Source: an uncultured Opitutales bacterium
Lineage (GTDB): Bacteria > Verrucomicrobiota > Verrucomicrobiia > Opitutales > Intestinicryptomonadaceae
DNA: 35,039 nucleotides
Assembly: GCA_944389575.1 (NCBI GenBank)
Contig: CALXMX010000065.1
Location: 1-35,039, forward strand
Direction of reading: 5' to 3'
The notes below the pieces were generated by a model. The model searched no databases and was not told the origin of the DNA. It saw only the letters and a list, made by a program, of their open reading frames with translations. A program made the translations under genes and the position numbers. Positions 10,168-18,508 of the stretch are shown here, one piece after another. Every line of letters starts with the position of its first letter. Within the stretch, counting starts at the first letter, position 1.

Positions 10168-10514
10168 GAGCCGCAAACTCCAAGCAAAGACCCTGAAGCT
10201 ATCGAAAATCGCGCGAAGGCGAAATCTCCGGCTCGCACGCCAAAAATTAAACGCCGCAAAGTGCGGGGGCAATTTTTTCGGTCAAAAAAATCGAAGCCAA
10301 TGTGTATCGCGCCAAAAAATTTGATATAATTGCGATGCGCTTGTGCCGCACGCTTGGCTGCCTTCGAGTAAAATAAAGTTTTGTCGGCGCAAACTGCGGG
10401 CTTTGCAATGTGCCTGCAATTATTCATCTTTCATTATTCATTTTTCATATTCAACGGGCGCGCCCTCTTAGATTATTGTTGCGATTTTAAAACGAAGCGA
10501 AACAATTTAACACC
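10168..10514. other. Intergenic gap before the asmA-like gene
   Basis: No gene is evident. The second half is AT-rich, with GATATAAT at about 10321-10328 and a run of degenerate TTATTCAT/TTTCATATT motifs at 10421-10452. These may hold the promoter for the downstream operon, but no paired -35/-10 set stands out. Confidence 0.4.
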
Positions 10515-11240
10515 ATGTCAGCCGTACTCTCTTCATTAAAACTTGCGAGACAACAGCCGTTCGGCTGTCTGGTGTCCGTGATATTTTCCGCAATTCTCGT
10601 CGGGGCGGCGGCGCTGGCAATCGCGTGTTCGCTCTATGCGATGATGGCGGTAGGCCTGATAAAGGGCGCGTTGCAAAATTCCACCGGATTCTACGCAGAC
10701 AGCGACTCCATATTCGTGAATATGCTCACTGGAAACTGTTCCATACGCAATTTGAGGATAGACAATCCCTCCATATACGGCGCGCGTGAATACTATGAAA
10801 GATCGGGAGACGTGGCAAAACCGTTTCTAATCGCCTCCCGCGTCGGTATGAAGATATCCCCGATGCAGCTATTGTTGGGCAAGTTTGCAATTTATTCGCT
10901 GGATATGGAGATATCGCAGCTCAACTGCGTCAGGCTGAACAATTCCGCATACAACCTGTCCGAATTTCTGGACGGAATATCCAAGCAGTCCGCTTTCGCG
11001 CAGAGGGACGGGCGCGCATACATAAGTTCGTTTTCGATATCCATAGACAAAGTGTCATACCGCGATTTGTCATCGCCCTCCGACATAATAAAATACGACG
11101 GAAACGCGCAGTTCAAATTTTCGCGCTCCGACGTATCCGACATGCCTAAGCTCCTTTCGGAATTAGAGGCGAATCTCGCCGAAAACAAAATGGGATTCGT
11201 CGCCAAGGGCTTCAACGTTTTAAACGCGCAGGCGAAATGA
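10515..11240 (+). CDS. AsmA-like inner-membrane protein (N-terminal type)
   Basis: A 241-residue protein. One transmembrane segment lies at about residues 20-50 (FGCLVSVIFSAILVGAAALA onward). It is followed by a periplasmic domain with the short beta-strand pattern seen at the start of AsmA/TamB-type envelope proteins: GNCSIRNLRIDNPS, ISPMQLLLGKFAIYSLDMEI, and SISIDKVSYRD. Full AsmA proteins are much larger, so this is a short relative or a lineage-specific protein with similar topology. Its stop overlaps the purN start by four bases (ATGA at 11237-11240), implying translational coupling, though no functional link to purine synthesis is evident. Confidence 0.6.
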   Translation: MSAVLSSLKLARQQPFGCLVSVIFSAILVGAAALAIACSLYAMMAVGLIKGALQNSTGFYADSDSIFVNMLTGNCSIRNLRIDNPSIYGAREYYERSGDVAKPFLIASRVGMKISPMQLLLGKFAIYSLDMEISQLNCVRLNNSAYNLSEFLDGISKQSAFAQRDGRAYISSFSISIDKVSYRDLSSPSDIIKYDGNAQFKFSRSDVSDMPKLLSELEANLAENKMGFVAKGFNVLNAQAK

Positions 11241-11836
11241 GAATCGCAATACTGGCGAGCGGCCGCGGCACCAATGCGCGCGCGCTGATGGAAGCCGAAC
11301 GGTGCGGGGAGCTCGGTGGAGCGCAGATATGCCTTCTGCTCAGCGACAATCCGGACGCTCCCGCGCTCGACGCCGCGCGCGAATTCGGGAAGAGCTGCCT
11401 GGCGATTCCAACCGGCGCAAAGGGCGCGCGCTTCGGCAAAGACGCGGAGCTCGAATATCTCAAGGCGCTGTCCGGCGCGAAGGCGGACTTCGTAATTTTG
11501 GCCGGATTCATGAAAATCGTGCCCGACTCCATGATAAGAGCCTACGAAGGGCGCATAATAAATCTCCACCCAAGCCTTCTGCCGGCATACAAGGGAAAAG
11601 ACGCGATAGCGCGCGCATACGCCGCAGGCGAAAAGCTGTGCGGCTGTTCGGTGCACCATGTCACCCCAGAGCTCGACGGGGGAAGCGTGATCGCCCAAAG
11701 CAAAGTGGAGATTCTTCCGGGCGAGACGCTCGCGGAGGTCGAGGGCAAAGTCCACGCGGCCGAGCACGCGCTGATTGTGAAAGTCGCGGCCAAATTCGCG
11801 GCGGAATTTGCAAAAGATACGAAAAATGCCGTTTGA
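11237..11836 (+). CDS. purN: Phosphoribosylglycinamide formyltransferase (GAR transformylase)
   Basis: Transfers a formyl group from 10-formyltetrahydrofolate to GAR, the third step of de novo purine synthesis. The 199-residue length is normal. Visible motifs are the N-terminal substrate-binding ILASGRGTN loop, GFMKIVP, the catalytic Asn and His in INLHPSLLPAYKG, and the catalytic Asp in HHVTPELDGGSVI. It overlaps the preceding membrane-protein gene by 4 bases and the following murB-like gene by 11 bases, so the three form a tight operon. Confidence 0.96.
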   Translation: MRIAILASGRGTNARALMEAERCGELGGAQICLLLSDNPDAPALDAAREFGKSCLAIPTGAKGARFGKDAELEYLKALSGAKADFVILAGFMKIVPDSMIRAYEGRIINLHPSLLPAYKGKDAIARAYAAGEKLCGCSVHHVTPELDGGSVIAQSKVEILPGETLAEVEGKVHAAEHALIVKVAAKFAAEFAKDTKNAV

Positions 11837-12668
11837 AATAAAAGAGTACCGCGGAAACGGACTCAGCAAATTCAAGACTTTCCACCGCATCCCGTTTTAC
11901 GCGGAAATAAAGAGCCCCGACCAGGCCGTGGAGGCTTTTATTTACGCGCGCGAGCGCGGGCTTTCACCGTTCGTGCTCGGCGCGGGCTCCAATGTATTCT
12001 TCAAAAATTCAAAGGTAAAATCCCTGGTTCTAAAGGCGGCTCTTCCGCCGGAAATAAGGGATATGGGAAACGGCGCGTTTGAAGTTTCGGCGTCGACAAG
12101 CATGGCCGACCTGCTGAAAAGGCTCTACCGCGAAGGGCGGGACGGCCCGTATTACCTCGCGTCGGCGCCGTGCCAAGTAGGCGGGGCCATCGCAATGAAC
12201 GCCGGTTCCGGGCCGCGGGAAGGCAAATCCATATCGGACTTTCTAAAGAGCGTGACGCTCGCCGACGCCGACGGAATCCGCACAATATCAAAGGGCGAAT
12301 TGGAGCCTTCATACAGGTGCACGCGGCTTTTGGAGCAACAAGCGCTCATAGTGTCGGCCGTATTTGAATTTCCCGAAAGGCGCTTTGCCCGCGACCCCAT
12401 AAGGGAGCGCATGGAGTGGGCCATGCAACACCAGGATTTGTCCGCCCCAAACTGCGGCTCCGTATGCAACAAATACGACGCCCGCATAATGCGCTTCACC
12501 CGCCTGCTCTTTCGCCCGTTCAAAGCCGGAATGAGCGCAAAAAAGCTCAACTGGGCCTACAACCGCGCAAAAGGCCCGGCGACGCTGAGGGCATTTTTTT
12601 GGGTCTTAAAGTTCCTGCACAGGCTGTTCGGCAAGGAACTGAAATTCGAGATAAGAATGGTGGACTGA
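11826..12668 (+). CDS. murB: MurB-like FAD-dependent oxidoreductase (UDP-MurNAc dehydrogenase family)
   Basis: MurB reduces UDP-GlcNAc-enolpyruvate to UDP-MurNAc in peptidoglycan synthesis. The 280-residue product shows the FAD-binding VLGAGSNV (residues 50-57), the glycine-rich APCQVGGAIAMNAG (114-127), YR at 163-164 matching the substrate-binding pair, and a terminal Glu275 in the LKFEIRMVD position. The third domain is odd: where MurB has a GS-x-FKNP proton-donor loop, this has PNCGSVCNKYD (208-218), and the usual SEKHANF motif reads SAKKLNW. It may be a second, divergent paralog. ATG 11826 was chosen over an upstream TTG at 11808. It overlaps purN by 11 bases. Confidence 0.75.
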   Translation: MPFEIKEYRGNGLSKFKTFHRIPFYAEIKSPDQAVEAFIYARERGLSPFVLGAGSNVFFKNSKVKSLVLKAALPPEIRDMGNGAFEVSASTSMADLLKRLYREGRDGPYYLASAPCQVGGAIAMNAGSGPREGKSISDFLKSVTLADADGIRTISKGELEPSYRCTRLLEQQALIVSAVFEFPERRFARDPIRERMEWAMQHQDLSAPNCGSVCNKYDARIMRFTRLLFRPFKAGMSAKKLNWAYNRAKGPATLRAFFWVLKFLHRLFGKELKFEIRMVD

Positions 12669-13101
12669 AACGGCGGATCTGCTTTGTGAATCCCCATGTC
12701 CCCAAGGCGAGCTTCCCCATAATACCCAACGCCCAATAGATAGCGAAGAACGAAAAATAAAAAATGAAGAGCTGCGAGATTTCGGCAGATGAAGAACTGC
12801 GGAATTTCAGCGCAACATCAAACCCGCCGCCCCCCGCAGTGATGCGAAAACAATAACTAACTAAAATTAGATTTCGCCATCGCATCACCCTCCCTATCCC
12901 CCACAGGCGCAACGGTTCGCTTTACATTCGCCAATTTTTACATTCGTACATAAGGCATAAGGCGGCGGCAGCGGGAACATAGGCGGATTCTCCGCCGCGC
13001 TCTTCGCTTTTAATTCTTAGTCTTTCGTTAATCATATTCGCAATAACCGCAATAGCCTCAAAACCCCGGGCCCGACGCGCAACGCGCGCGGCGCAATCGC
13101 T
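12669..13101. other. Intergenic gap between convergent operons
   Basis: No convincing gene. A 30-codon plus-strand frame (start 12763) and a longer hydrophobic minus-strand frame (12547-12912, overlapping murB) are both judged accidental. Bases 13091-13109 are an exact 19-bp match to 24545-24563. Confidence 0.4.
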
Positions 13102-13132
13102 AAAAAAACGCCGCCCGAAAATTCGGACGGCG
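13102..13132 (-). terminator. Rho-independent terminator of the sugar isomerase gene
   Basis: Read leftward, CGCCGTCCGAA (13122-13132) pairs with TTCGGGCGGCG (13109-13119) with one G-U pair, followed by seven U residues (13102-13108). It lies 40 bases after the stop codon. Confidence 0.88.
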
Positions 13133-13172
13133 CAAAAAAATCGATCAAACTTCAATTCGCTATTCCGCGGCG

Positions 13173-14048
13173 CTATTTGCCCAAGACGGAATTTTTAAAG
13201 AACTTCAAGTTGTGCGTTATGACTTCCTGATACGGGTGGTCCTTAATTTTGCAGCCCATTTCAAGCACGAGCCAGCCGTCGTACCCGCTGTCTATAATCG
13301 CCTGGAAGCACTTGTTCAAATCCTTCGGGCTGGTCGCCTCGTCGTAGAATTCCTTGTTTGCCTTCAAGTGAATCTGGCTGATGTATTTTGTGCCGAGAAT
13401 CTTTATGGCGTCCTCCGGCTGATAGCCGGCGCCCACTATGTTGAGCGTGTCGAAATACACCTTCACGTTCGGCGCCCCGATTTTGTCGATTATCGCAATG
13501 TTGTCCTCCGGCGTCAAAGTGTTTTCGAGCGACAGCGTCACGCCCTTCTTCTGCGCATAGGGAGCCAGCTCCTTCAAGAGCTTTACAAGCGGCTCAATCC
13601 TGTCCTTCTTGAGGACGAACTTTCCGTTGACCTTCTCCTTTTCATAAAGGCTGGATTTGCCGAAGAACGGAATCAAAATGTCGTTCGCACCGAGTTCGGC
13701 GGTCTGGTCTATTATGTTGCGCATATAGGTGAGGACGTTCTTGTCGTCCTCAAAGCGGAACTTGTGATAGCACGGAACGCACACGGAGCAGACTACCACG
13801 CCCGTCTCCTTCATCTTCTTTTTCAAGTCCGCAAGCTGTTCCTTCGTATATCCGCCGGAATCCTCCATGGACTTGCGCCCGTGATTGAGCTGAATGCCGT
13901 CGTATCCGGCCTGTTTGGCGGCCTCGAAAGTTCCGCCGAAGTTGGCGAACTTATATTTGGGCTTCGACGCCTGCGTGGTCGCGCACGCCATAAGGCACAG
14001 CGCCGACACCGCAAGTATTGACTTTATCAAAAAAGTTCCTCTTTTCAT
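13173..14048 (-). CDS. Lipid-anchored sugar phosphate isomerase/epimerase-like TIM-barrel protein
   Basis: A 291-residue protein of the xylose isomerase-like/AP endonuclease 2 superfamily. Metal-site residues characteristic of the fold are visible: Glu in VTLSLENT, Asp in VYFDTLN, His in SQIHLKAN and Glu in LVLEMG. The N-terminus is a signal peptide with lipobox LMAC (Cys22), so unlike most relatives it should act outside the cytoplasm. Start ATG 14048 was chosen over a frame open to 14288 because it is preceded by a strong GGAAGGAAG ribosome site and opens a canonical lipoprotein signal. Exported homologues are common in sugar-degrading Verrucomicrobiota and Planctomycetota. The substrate is unknown. 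Confidence 0.82.
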   Translation of the reverse strand: MKRGTFLIKSILAVSALCLMACATTQASKPKYKFANFGGTFEAAKQAGYDGIQLNHGRKSMEDSGGYTKEQLADLKKKMKETGVVVCSVCVPCYHKFRFEDDKNVLTYMRNIIDQTAELGANDILIPFFGKSSLYEKEKVNGKFVLKKDRIEPLVKLLKELAPYAQKKGVTLSLENTLTPEDNIAIIDKIGAPNVKVYFDTLNIVGAGYQPEDAIKILGTKYISQIHLKANKEFYDEATSPKDLNKCFQAIIDSGYDGWLVLEMGCKIKDHPYQEVITHNLKFFKNSVLGK

Positions 14049-14067
14049 TTTCTTCCTTCCGTCCGTT

Positions 14068-14073
14068 ATTATA
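14068..14073 (-). promoter_or_regulatory. -10 box of the sugar isomerase-like gene
   Basis: Minus-strand TATAAT, 20 bases before the ATG. A -35 match at 16-18 bases is weak, and the short leader contains the GGAAGGAAG ribosome site. Confidence 0.45.
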
Positions 14074-14839
14074 ACCGCATTCACTGCAAATGCGATGTGG
14101 TTTATTAAAGGAAAATCGCTTTTGCCAGTCAACAAAAAACGTCTTCTTATGCCGCGCAAAGGCGTCCCCGCGCGCCCGCGTAAAAACCGCGGCGATAACG
14201 CGCGCAAAACGGCAAAGCTCCCCGTGTAAAATGCCCTGGCCGCAAGGAGCGCAAAAGCGGGTACCGCCGATTTTTTCAAAACCCGCAATTCAAAAAGCGC
14301 AATTCCAATTCCCGCCCGGCAAGAAAACGCGAAGGCTGCCGCGCCGGCATTTTAAATCGAAATCGCGGCGCCGCAAAAGGCGAAGGTCGGCGCCCCCTTC
14401 CCCGCCCGGCCGAACGCCGCTCTAATATAAAAACGGCGAACGCAAGCGAAGCGGCAAATGAAAAAATCGGCGCCAGCGGCGGCGAACTTCCCATCGCACA
14501 AAACTGCATCGATAACTTTGATATTTTATAAAGGCGAAGCGAAATTAAAAAAACGCCTGTCGTTTAAAATTCAGGCAAACGCGCATTGCGGGCGAGCGTT
14601 CCGAAAAATTGCGGGCGAGCATTCCGAAAAAACTCCTCCAATGCGGCCGCGAAAAAATTAAAACTCCGCAAGTATCAATGCGAAAAAAATCGGGCGCAAA
14701 AGCGGGCCTTGCGAATTAACATGCGCCGCGCCACGATACGCCGCGCCGCAGAGATATATCGCGCAGCAACGCGCCGCGCCACAACGCCCGCTCTGCGCCG
14801 CGTAGCAACGCGCCGCGCCAACTACCCGCTTAGCGGGCC
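14074..14839. other. Gap with GC-rich degenerate repeats
   Basis: No gene. From about 14721 to 14838 the sequence is a patch of degenerate GCGCCGCGCCAC-like units; AGCAACGCGCCGCGCCA occurs exactly at 14765-14781 and 14804-14820. A small hairpin, CCCGCT-T-AGCGGG, sits at 14825-14837. The rest is biased but unstructured. Confidence 0.5.
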
Positions 14840-14864
14840 AAAAAAGCGGCAACGCCCGCGCCGC
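14840..14864 (-). terminator. Terminator of the coiled-coil protein gene
   Basis: Read leftward from just after the stop codon: GCGGC (complement of 14860-14864), 9-base loop, GCCGC (complement of 14846-14850), then six U residues (complement of 14840-14845). The stem is short but GC-only and ideally placed. Confidence 0.6.
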
Positions 14865-14865
14865 G

Positions 14866-16410
14866 CTAACGGAGCCCGTATGGAACTTTTTTCAGGCGCG
14901 CGCTCGCCTCTCCCACAAAGGACTCCGCCTTCATCGGCGTGTAATCCTTCCCCAGCGGAAGCGACGACGCCAACCCGAACGGCTTGATTAAAACCGCCCA
15001 ATCCCCGCCGAGCATGACGCCCATGAAATCTCCGCTGCGGGAAAAAATCAGGTCGCCCTCGGAAGGCGAGAACGCGCCGAAAACCGACTGCAGCAATCCG
15101 ACGTCCATCTGCGCGTATGAGGAATCCTTGAAATCCGCGCGAAACGGCACCTGCCCGTAGTGGGACTTCCCCAAATCGACCACTACACAGTCCGCAAACG
15201 CGAACAGATTTGAAGGAACTTCCAGCGGCTCGATTTTCTCGTTCTCGCAAAACTTCGACGGAACCTTTACCGCGAGCAGGCGCGGATCGCAGGTCAGCGA
15301 ATATATCAGATTCGGCCTGAAGCGAAACGACTTCCCCAAAACCGACACGACCATATTTTCCGGCGGATAGTACTTGCGTATCGACGGCGACAAAACGGTG
15401 TCCTGCGCGCCGAATATCAGCCATATCTCCCCGCCTATCCGCACCGGCACCGACTTGAGCTCCACGGAGGATTCCGTGAGCCCCAGCAGGCCGTGCCGCT
15501 TGTAGTTGAAAACCACGCGGACTATGCTGTTTCTGATGCCGTCGAATATTTCGCTGGAGGTTTTCGGGCGAATCTCCTTGACGGCCGTGGACATTTCCTT
15601 TTGCGAGGCCGCCAACTCCGAAACTCCGGCGGCGAGCGTCTCGGCGTGCTCGCGCATCTTCTCCTTCTCGGTCTTTTCGACGTCTACTATGGCCTGAAAG
15701 CGCTTGAGGTTCTCCTCGTATATTTTCGTCTTTGTCGCGGCGACCTCCAACTGGGTGGACAGCGCGTTCTTCTCCAGCTCTATGGCGCGGTTTTCGTTCT
15801 TGAGAACCTCGCTTTCGGCGCGCAGCTTTTCCAGATTGTCCTTGTGGAGCTTCAGCTCCGCCTGTACGCGCTCCAATTTCAGCTTTGTGGTGCTGTCCAC
15901 CTCCTTCATCGCGCCGAGCTTTTTTTCAAGTTCGGCCCGCGTGGCGGCGGACTCCTCAAGGCTGGCGCTTACCGAAACTATCCGGCTTTGCAGCTGGGCG
16001 TTGCGCCTCTCGCTCTCAGCGACGCGCCTTTCCAGCTCCCCGCTCTTGTCCAGTATCTCCGCTTTTTCGGATTCCAACAGCTTCTTCGTCTCGGCCAGCC
16101 GCCTTATTTCGCGCTCGCGCTCCTCCAAAATTTTCTTCTGGCTGGCGGCCAATTCGCTGTTTTGTTTTGCGGCCGCGCTCAGGCGCTCCACGTCCCCGCT
16201 CAAGGCCATGCGCTTGTCGCGCTCGTTGTCCAGAGACATCTTCAACAGGTCGAGCAGCTGGGAGTCCGCATAGTTGCGCTGCGCCACCAATTCAAGCTCC
16301 TTCGCCTTCGCCGCGTCGGACTCCATTCCCGCGGGGCTGTCGAAATTCGCCAAGCTCAACAGGCTCAACAATAGAAAGTCGCAAATTACAATCAGTATGG
16401 ATTTGCTCAT
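14866..16410 (-). CDS. Membrane-anchored long coiled-coil protein
   Basis: A 514-residue protein. A single hydrophobic anchor (SILIVICDFLLLSLLSLANF, residues 4-23) is followed by about 270 residues of heptad-rich coiled coil dense in Glu, Lys, Arg, Leu and Ala. A globular C-terminal 200 residues begins near SEIFDGIRNSIVRVV. That domain contains GDLIFSRSGDFMGVML, which recalls the end of trypsin-like folds, but I see no convincing catalytic triad. It could tether the cytoplasm or periplasm to the envelope. Start ATG 16410 was chosen over a longer frame because it opens directly at the anchor. It lies 64 bases downstream of the helicase gene on the same strand. Not recognised as a named family. 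Confidence 0.7.
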   Translation of the reverse strand: MSKSILIVICDFLLLSLLSLANFDSPAGMESDAAKAKELELVAQRNYADSQLLDLLKMSLDNERDKRMALSGDVERLSAAAKQNSELAASQKKILEEREREIRRLAETKKLLESEKAEILDKSGELERRVAESERRNAQLQSRIVSVSASLEESAATRAELEKKLGAMKEVDSTTKLKLERVQAELKLHKDNLEKLRAESEVLKNENRAIELEKNALSTQLEVAATKTKIYEENLKRFQAIVDVEKTEKEKMREHAETLAAGVSELAASQKEMSTAVKEIRPKTSSEIFDGIRNSIVRVVFNYKRHGLLGLTESSVELKSVPVRIGGEIWLIFGAQDTVLSPSIRKYYPPENMVVSVLGKSFRFRPNLIYSLTCDPRLLAVKVPSKFCENEKIEPLEVPSNLFAFADCVVVDLGKSHYGQVPFRADFKDSSYAQMDVGLLQSVFGAFSPSEGDLIFSRSGDFMGVMLGGDWAVLIKPFGLASSLPLGKDYTPMKAESFVGEASARLKKVPYGLR

Positions 16411-16474
16411 TGTTCTTTTTTCGTTTTTTATTTTCCTAACGCGGGCGCGCCGCGCATTCCCCCCGAATTGCCGG

Positions 16475-18106
16475 CTATCGGTTTCTGCGCTTGGCGCGCT
16501 TCGGAGCCTCCTCCAAAATCGGCTCGTTCCGATAGCGGAATCCCTCAAGCTTGCGGCGCTCTATGCGCGCGTTTATCAACGCCTCTATACGCCGCAGAAA
16601 TTCGGTCTCCTCCGAGGCGAAAAACGTCACAGCCGTGCCGTCCCTGTTGGCCCGCCCCGTCCTGCCTATGCGGTGGACGTAGTCCTCCGCATGCTCCGGT
16701 ACGTTGTAGTTTATGACGTATCCGACGTTCGATATGTCAAGCCCGCGCGAAGCTATGTCGGTTGCCACGAGTATCGCGGTTCTGCCCTCCTTGAAATCGC
16801 GCAACGCCCTGTCGCGCTCGCCCTGCGTGCGATCCGAGTGCAATGTGGACACCTTGTAGCCGTGCCCCAAAAGCCACTCGCTGATTCTGTCGGCGTCAAT
16901 GCGCGTGCGCGTAAACACAATCAGGCTGTCGAAAGTTATGCTCTTGAGAAATTCTATGAGCATGTCGTACTTCTGTATGCTGTCAACCGGATACACAAAA
17001 TGCTCTATCGTCTCCGCCGGCATACCCGACCCGTTCTCGAAAACGACGGGATCCTTCAGCGCCCATTCGGACAGGCGCATCACGGCCTCCGGCATAGTCG
17101 CGGAAAAGAACAGCGTCTGCCTCTCCTTCGGGCAGTAGCGTATTATGTTCGACACGTCCTCGATAAACCCCATGTCGAACATTCTGTCTACCTCGTCGAG
17201 CACGAGATATTTTATCGTGCCCAAAGACACGACGGACTGCCTTATGAAATCCAGCAGCCTGCCCGGAGTGGCCACTATCACTTCTGCTCCGCGCCGGACG
17301 GCCTCCGCCTGCGGGCGCATCGCCACCCCGCCCTGAATGAGCGCGGTCTCAATATCCAGATACTTGGAAAACGTTTTGAAGGCCTGGGCGGTCTGCGTCG
17401 CCAATTCCCTCGTTGGGCTGAGCACGAGAACGCGCGCCTTTGCGAAGGACTCTTTGCCGTCGGCGTCCATCATCTGCAGAATCGGAAGCGCAAACGCCGC
17501 CGTCTTACCCGTCCCCGTCTGAGCCATGCCGATTATGTCCGACCCCTTCAGAGCCTCCGGAATAGCCTGCCGCTGTATGGGCGTGGGAGAGACATACCCC
17601 GCGTCCGCAACCGCCGAAAGCAGTTTCTCATTAAGGCCCAGCTCGACAAACTCCGCAACTGCGGCGCCCAATTCGTCGAGAGATTTCGGCGCGGGAAGCT
17701 CCCCGTCGGACTTGGGAATGCGCGGCTTTACGGAAATGTTTTGCAGGTCTCTCTCCCTGCCCTCGCCTCGCTTCGCGCGGCCGCCGCCTGAGCGCCGGGA
17801 GGCCGCGCGCCCGGAAGCCGAACGCGAGTCCACCGCTTTGCGGCCACCCCTTTGCGGCGCCCCTTCCGAGACGCGCGCGGACGAATCCGATTCCCTTCCG
17901 CCCTTGCCGCGCGTTTTAGCTTTGTCGGATTTGCCGTCTCTGCCGCTCTTGACGCCTTTTCTGCGGGCGCGCGGCGGCGTCGCGCCGGACCGGCCCGCCT
18001 TTCCAACGCCGGCGCCGCGCTTTTTCGACTCGGACGCCGAAGCTCCCTTTTTTGCGCCGCCCAAGAGTTTGGATCCCAAACCCATTATCTTTTTCAACAA
18101 CTTCAT
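16475..18106 (-). CDS. DEAD-box family ATP-dependent RNA helicase (RhlE-like, DEVD motif)
   Basis: Unwinds or remodels RNA in ribosome assembly or mRNA decay. The 543-residue protein has a basic Lys/Arg/Gly/Ser tail of about 125 residues, then the Q-motif region (Phe153 and PTPIQRQ), Walker A AQTGTGKT (195-202), PTRELA, TPGRLLD, motif II as DEVD instead of DEAD (LVLDEVDRMFDMGF), SAT, the VFTRT motif Ia-type segment of domain 2, DIASRGLDI and HRIGRTGR. The C-terminus is again basic. ATG 18106, preceded by AAAGGGCAG, was preferred to an upstream TTG at 18145. Closest in style to RhlE; the exact paralog cannot be assigned. Confidence 0.92.
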   Translation of the reverse strand: MKLLKKIMGLGSKLLGGAKKGASASESKKRGAGVGKAGRSGATPPRARRKGVKSGRDGKSDKAKTRGKGGRESDSSARVSEGAPQRGGRKAVDSRSASGRAASRRSGGGRAKRGEGRERDLQNISVKPRIPKSDGELPAPKSLDELGAAVAEFVELGLNEKLLSAVADAGYVSPTPIQRQAIPEALKGSDIIGMAQTGTGKTAAFALPILQMMDADGKESFAKARVLVLSPTRELATQTAQAFKTFSKYLDIETALIQGGVAMRPQAEAVRRGAEVIVATPGRLLDFIRQSVVSLGTIKYLVLDEVDRMFDMGFIEDVSNIIRYCPKERQTLFFSATMPEAVMRLSEWALKDPVVFENGSGMPAETIEHFVYPVDSIQKYDMLIEFLKSITFDSLIVFTRTRIDADRISEWLLGHGYKVSTLHSDRTQGERDRALRDFKEGRTAILVATDIASRGLDISNVGYVINYNVPEHAEDYVHRIGRTGRANRDGTAVTFFASEETEFLRRIEALINARIERRKLEGFRYRNEPILEEAPKRAKRRNR

Positions 18107-18145
18107 TCTGCCCTTTGATACAATCACAATGCCCAAACGAATCAA

Positions 18146-18394
18146 GCAATTAAACCGCCGGAGCCTCCGATATTTCCCGTGTTCTCCTTTCCCGTTTTCT
18201 CCGCGTTAAGCGCAGAAGTCAAATTAAGGCGGGAGTCCGAATCCCAAATAAGAGGCGGAGCAAAACCGCATACATAAATCCCGACTGCGCGCCTTGCCGC
18301 AGCGCGCATCCCTGCGGCCTTTTTAGCATTCCCACTTTTAGCGCCTTTAACACTGCGCCCTCCCCCCCCCGCCGCCGTTGGAATACGAGCCCCG
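18146..18394. other. Gap upstream of the helicase with orphan hairpin and repeat
   Basis: No gene. A plus-strand terminator-like hairpin, GCCGCAG/CTGCGGC (18296-18302 and 18312-18318) followed by five T, has no rightward gene before it. GGCGGGAGTCCGAATCCC at 18228-18245 resembles the reverse complement of the tmRNA T-arm with two single-base indels, possibly by chance. The left copy of the hicAB flanking repeat is also here (18285-18308). Confidence 0.4.
18285..18308 (+). repeat. Left copy of direct repeat flanking hicAB
   Basis: GCCTTGCCGCAGCGCGCA at 18291-18308 is identical to 19459-19476. Including CTGCGC upstream, the match extends to 24 of 25 positions with one indel (18285-18308 versus 19452-19476). 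The two copies bracket the toxin-antitoxin module. The left copy also forms one arm of the orphan hairpin at 18296-18318. Confidence 0.6.
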
Positions 18395-18466
18395 CTCCCG
18401 CCGCCTTCGCTATAAGCCAGGCCGTAATTTTAAAGGGATTGCGGCCTTTCTTTTGGCTCTATTAAA
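18395..18466 (+). pseudogene. Relic of the tmRNA (ssrA) 3' end with terminator hairpin
   Basis: Aligned without gaps to 30828-30899 (the acceptor arm of the intact tmRNA and its terminator). The first 12 bases, CTCCCGCCGCCT, are identical. The CCA end has decayed. The terminator stem GGCCGTAAT/ATTGCGGCC (18420-18428 and 18438-18446) is preserved with a G-U pair, as are AAAGGGATTGCGGCCTTT and TTTTGGCT. Constant spacing between tRNA-like end and hairpin argues for duplication of an ssrA 3' end, as left by an element that integrated there, rather than a generic terminator. The T-arm to the left is no longer recognisable. Confidence 0.7.
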
Positions 18467-18481
18467 CCAAGCCAATATAAA
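18453..18481 (+). promoter_or_regulatory. hicAB promoter
   Basis: TTGGCT (18453-18458), a 17-base spacer and TATAAA (18476-18481) form a good sigma-70 promoter. The -35 is the last part of the ssrA-type terminator relic. Transcription should start near 18488, just upstream of the leader frame and operator. Confidence 0.65.
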
Positions 18482-18508
18482 TTTTTATTTTTTTCTTGCG
18501 GGAGATAA

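Noticed and set aside
12547-12912. Minus-strand frame with a hydrophobic stretch next to murB
   Set aside because: It overlaps the end of murB antisense and has no ribosome site; a hydrophobic run from AT-rich sequence explains it.
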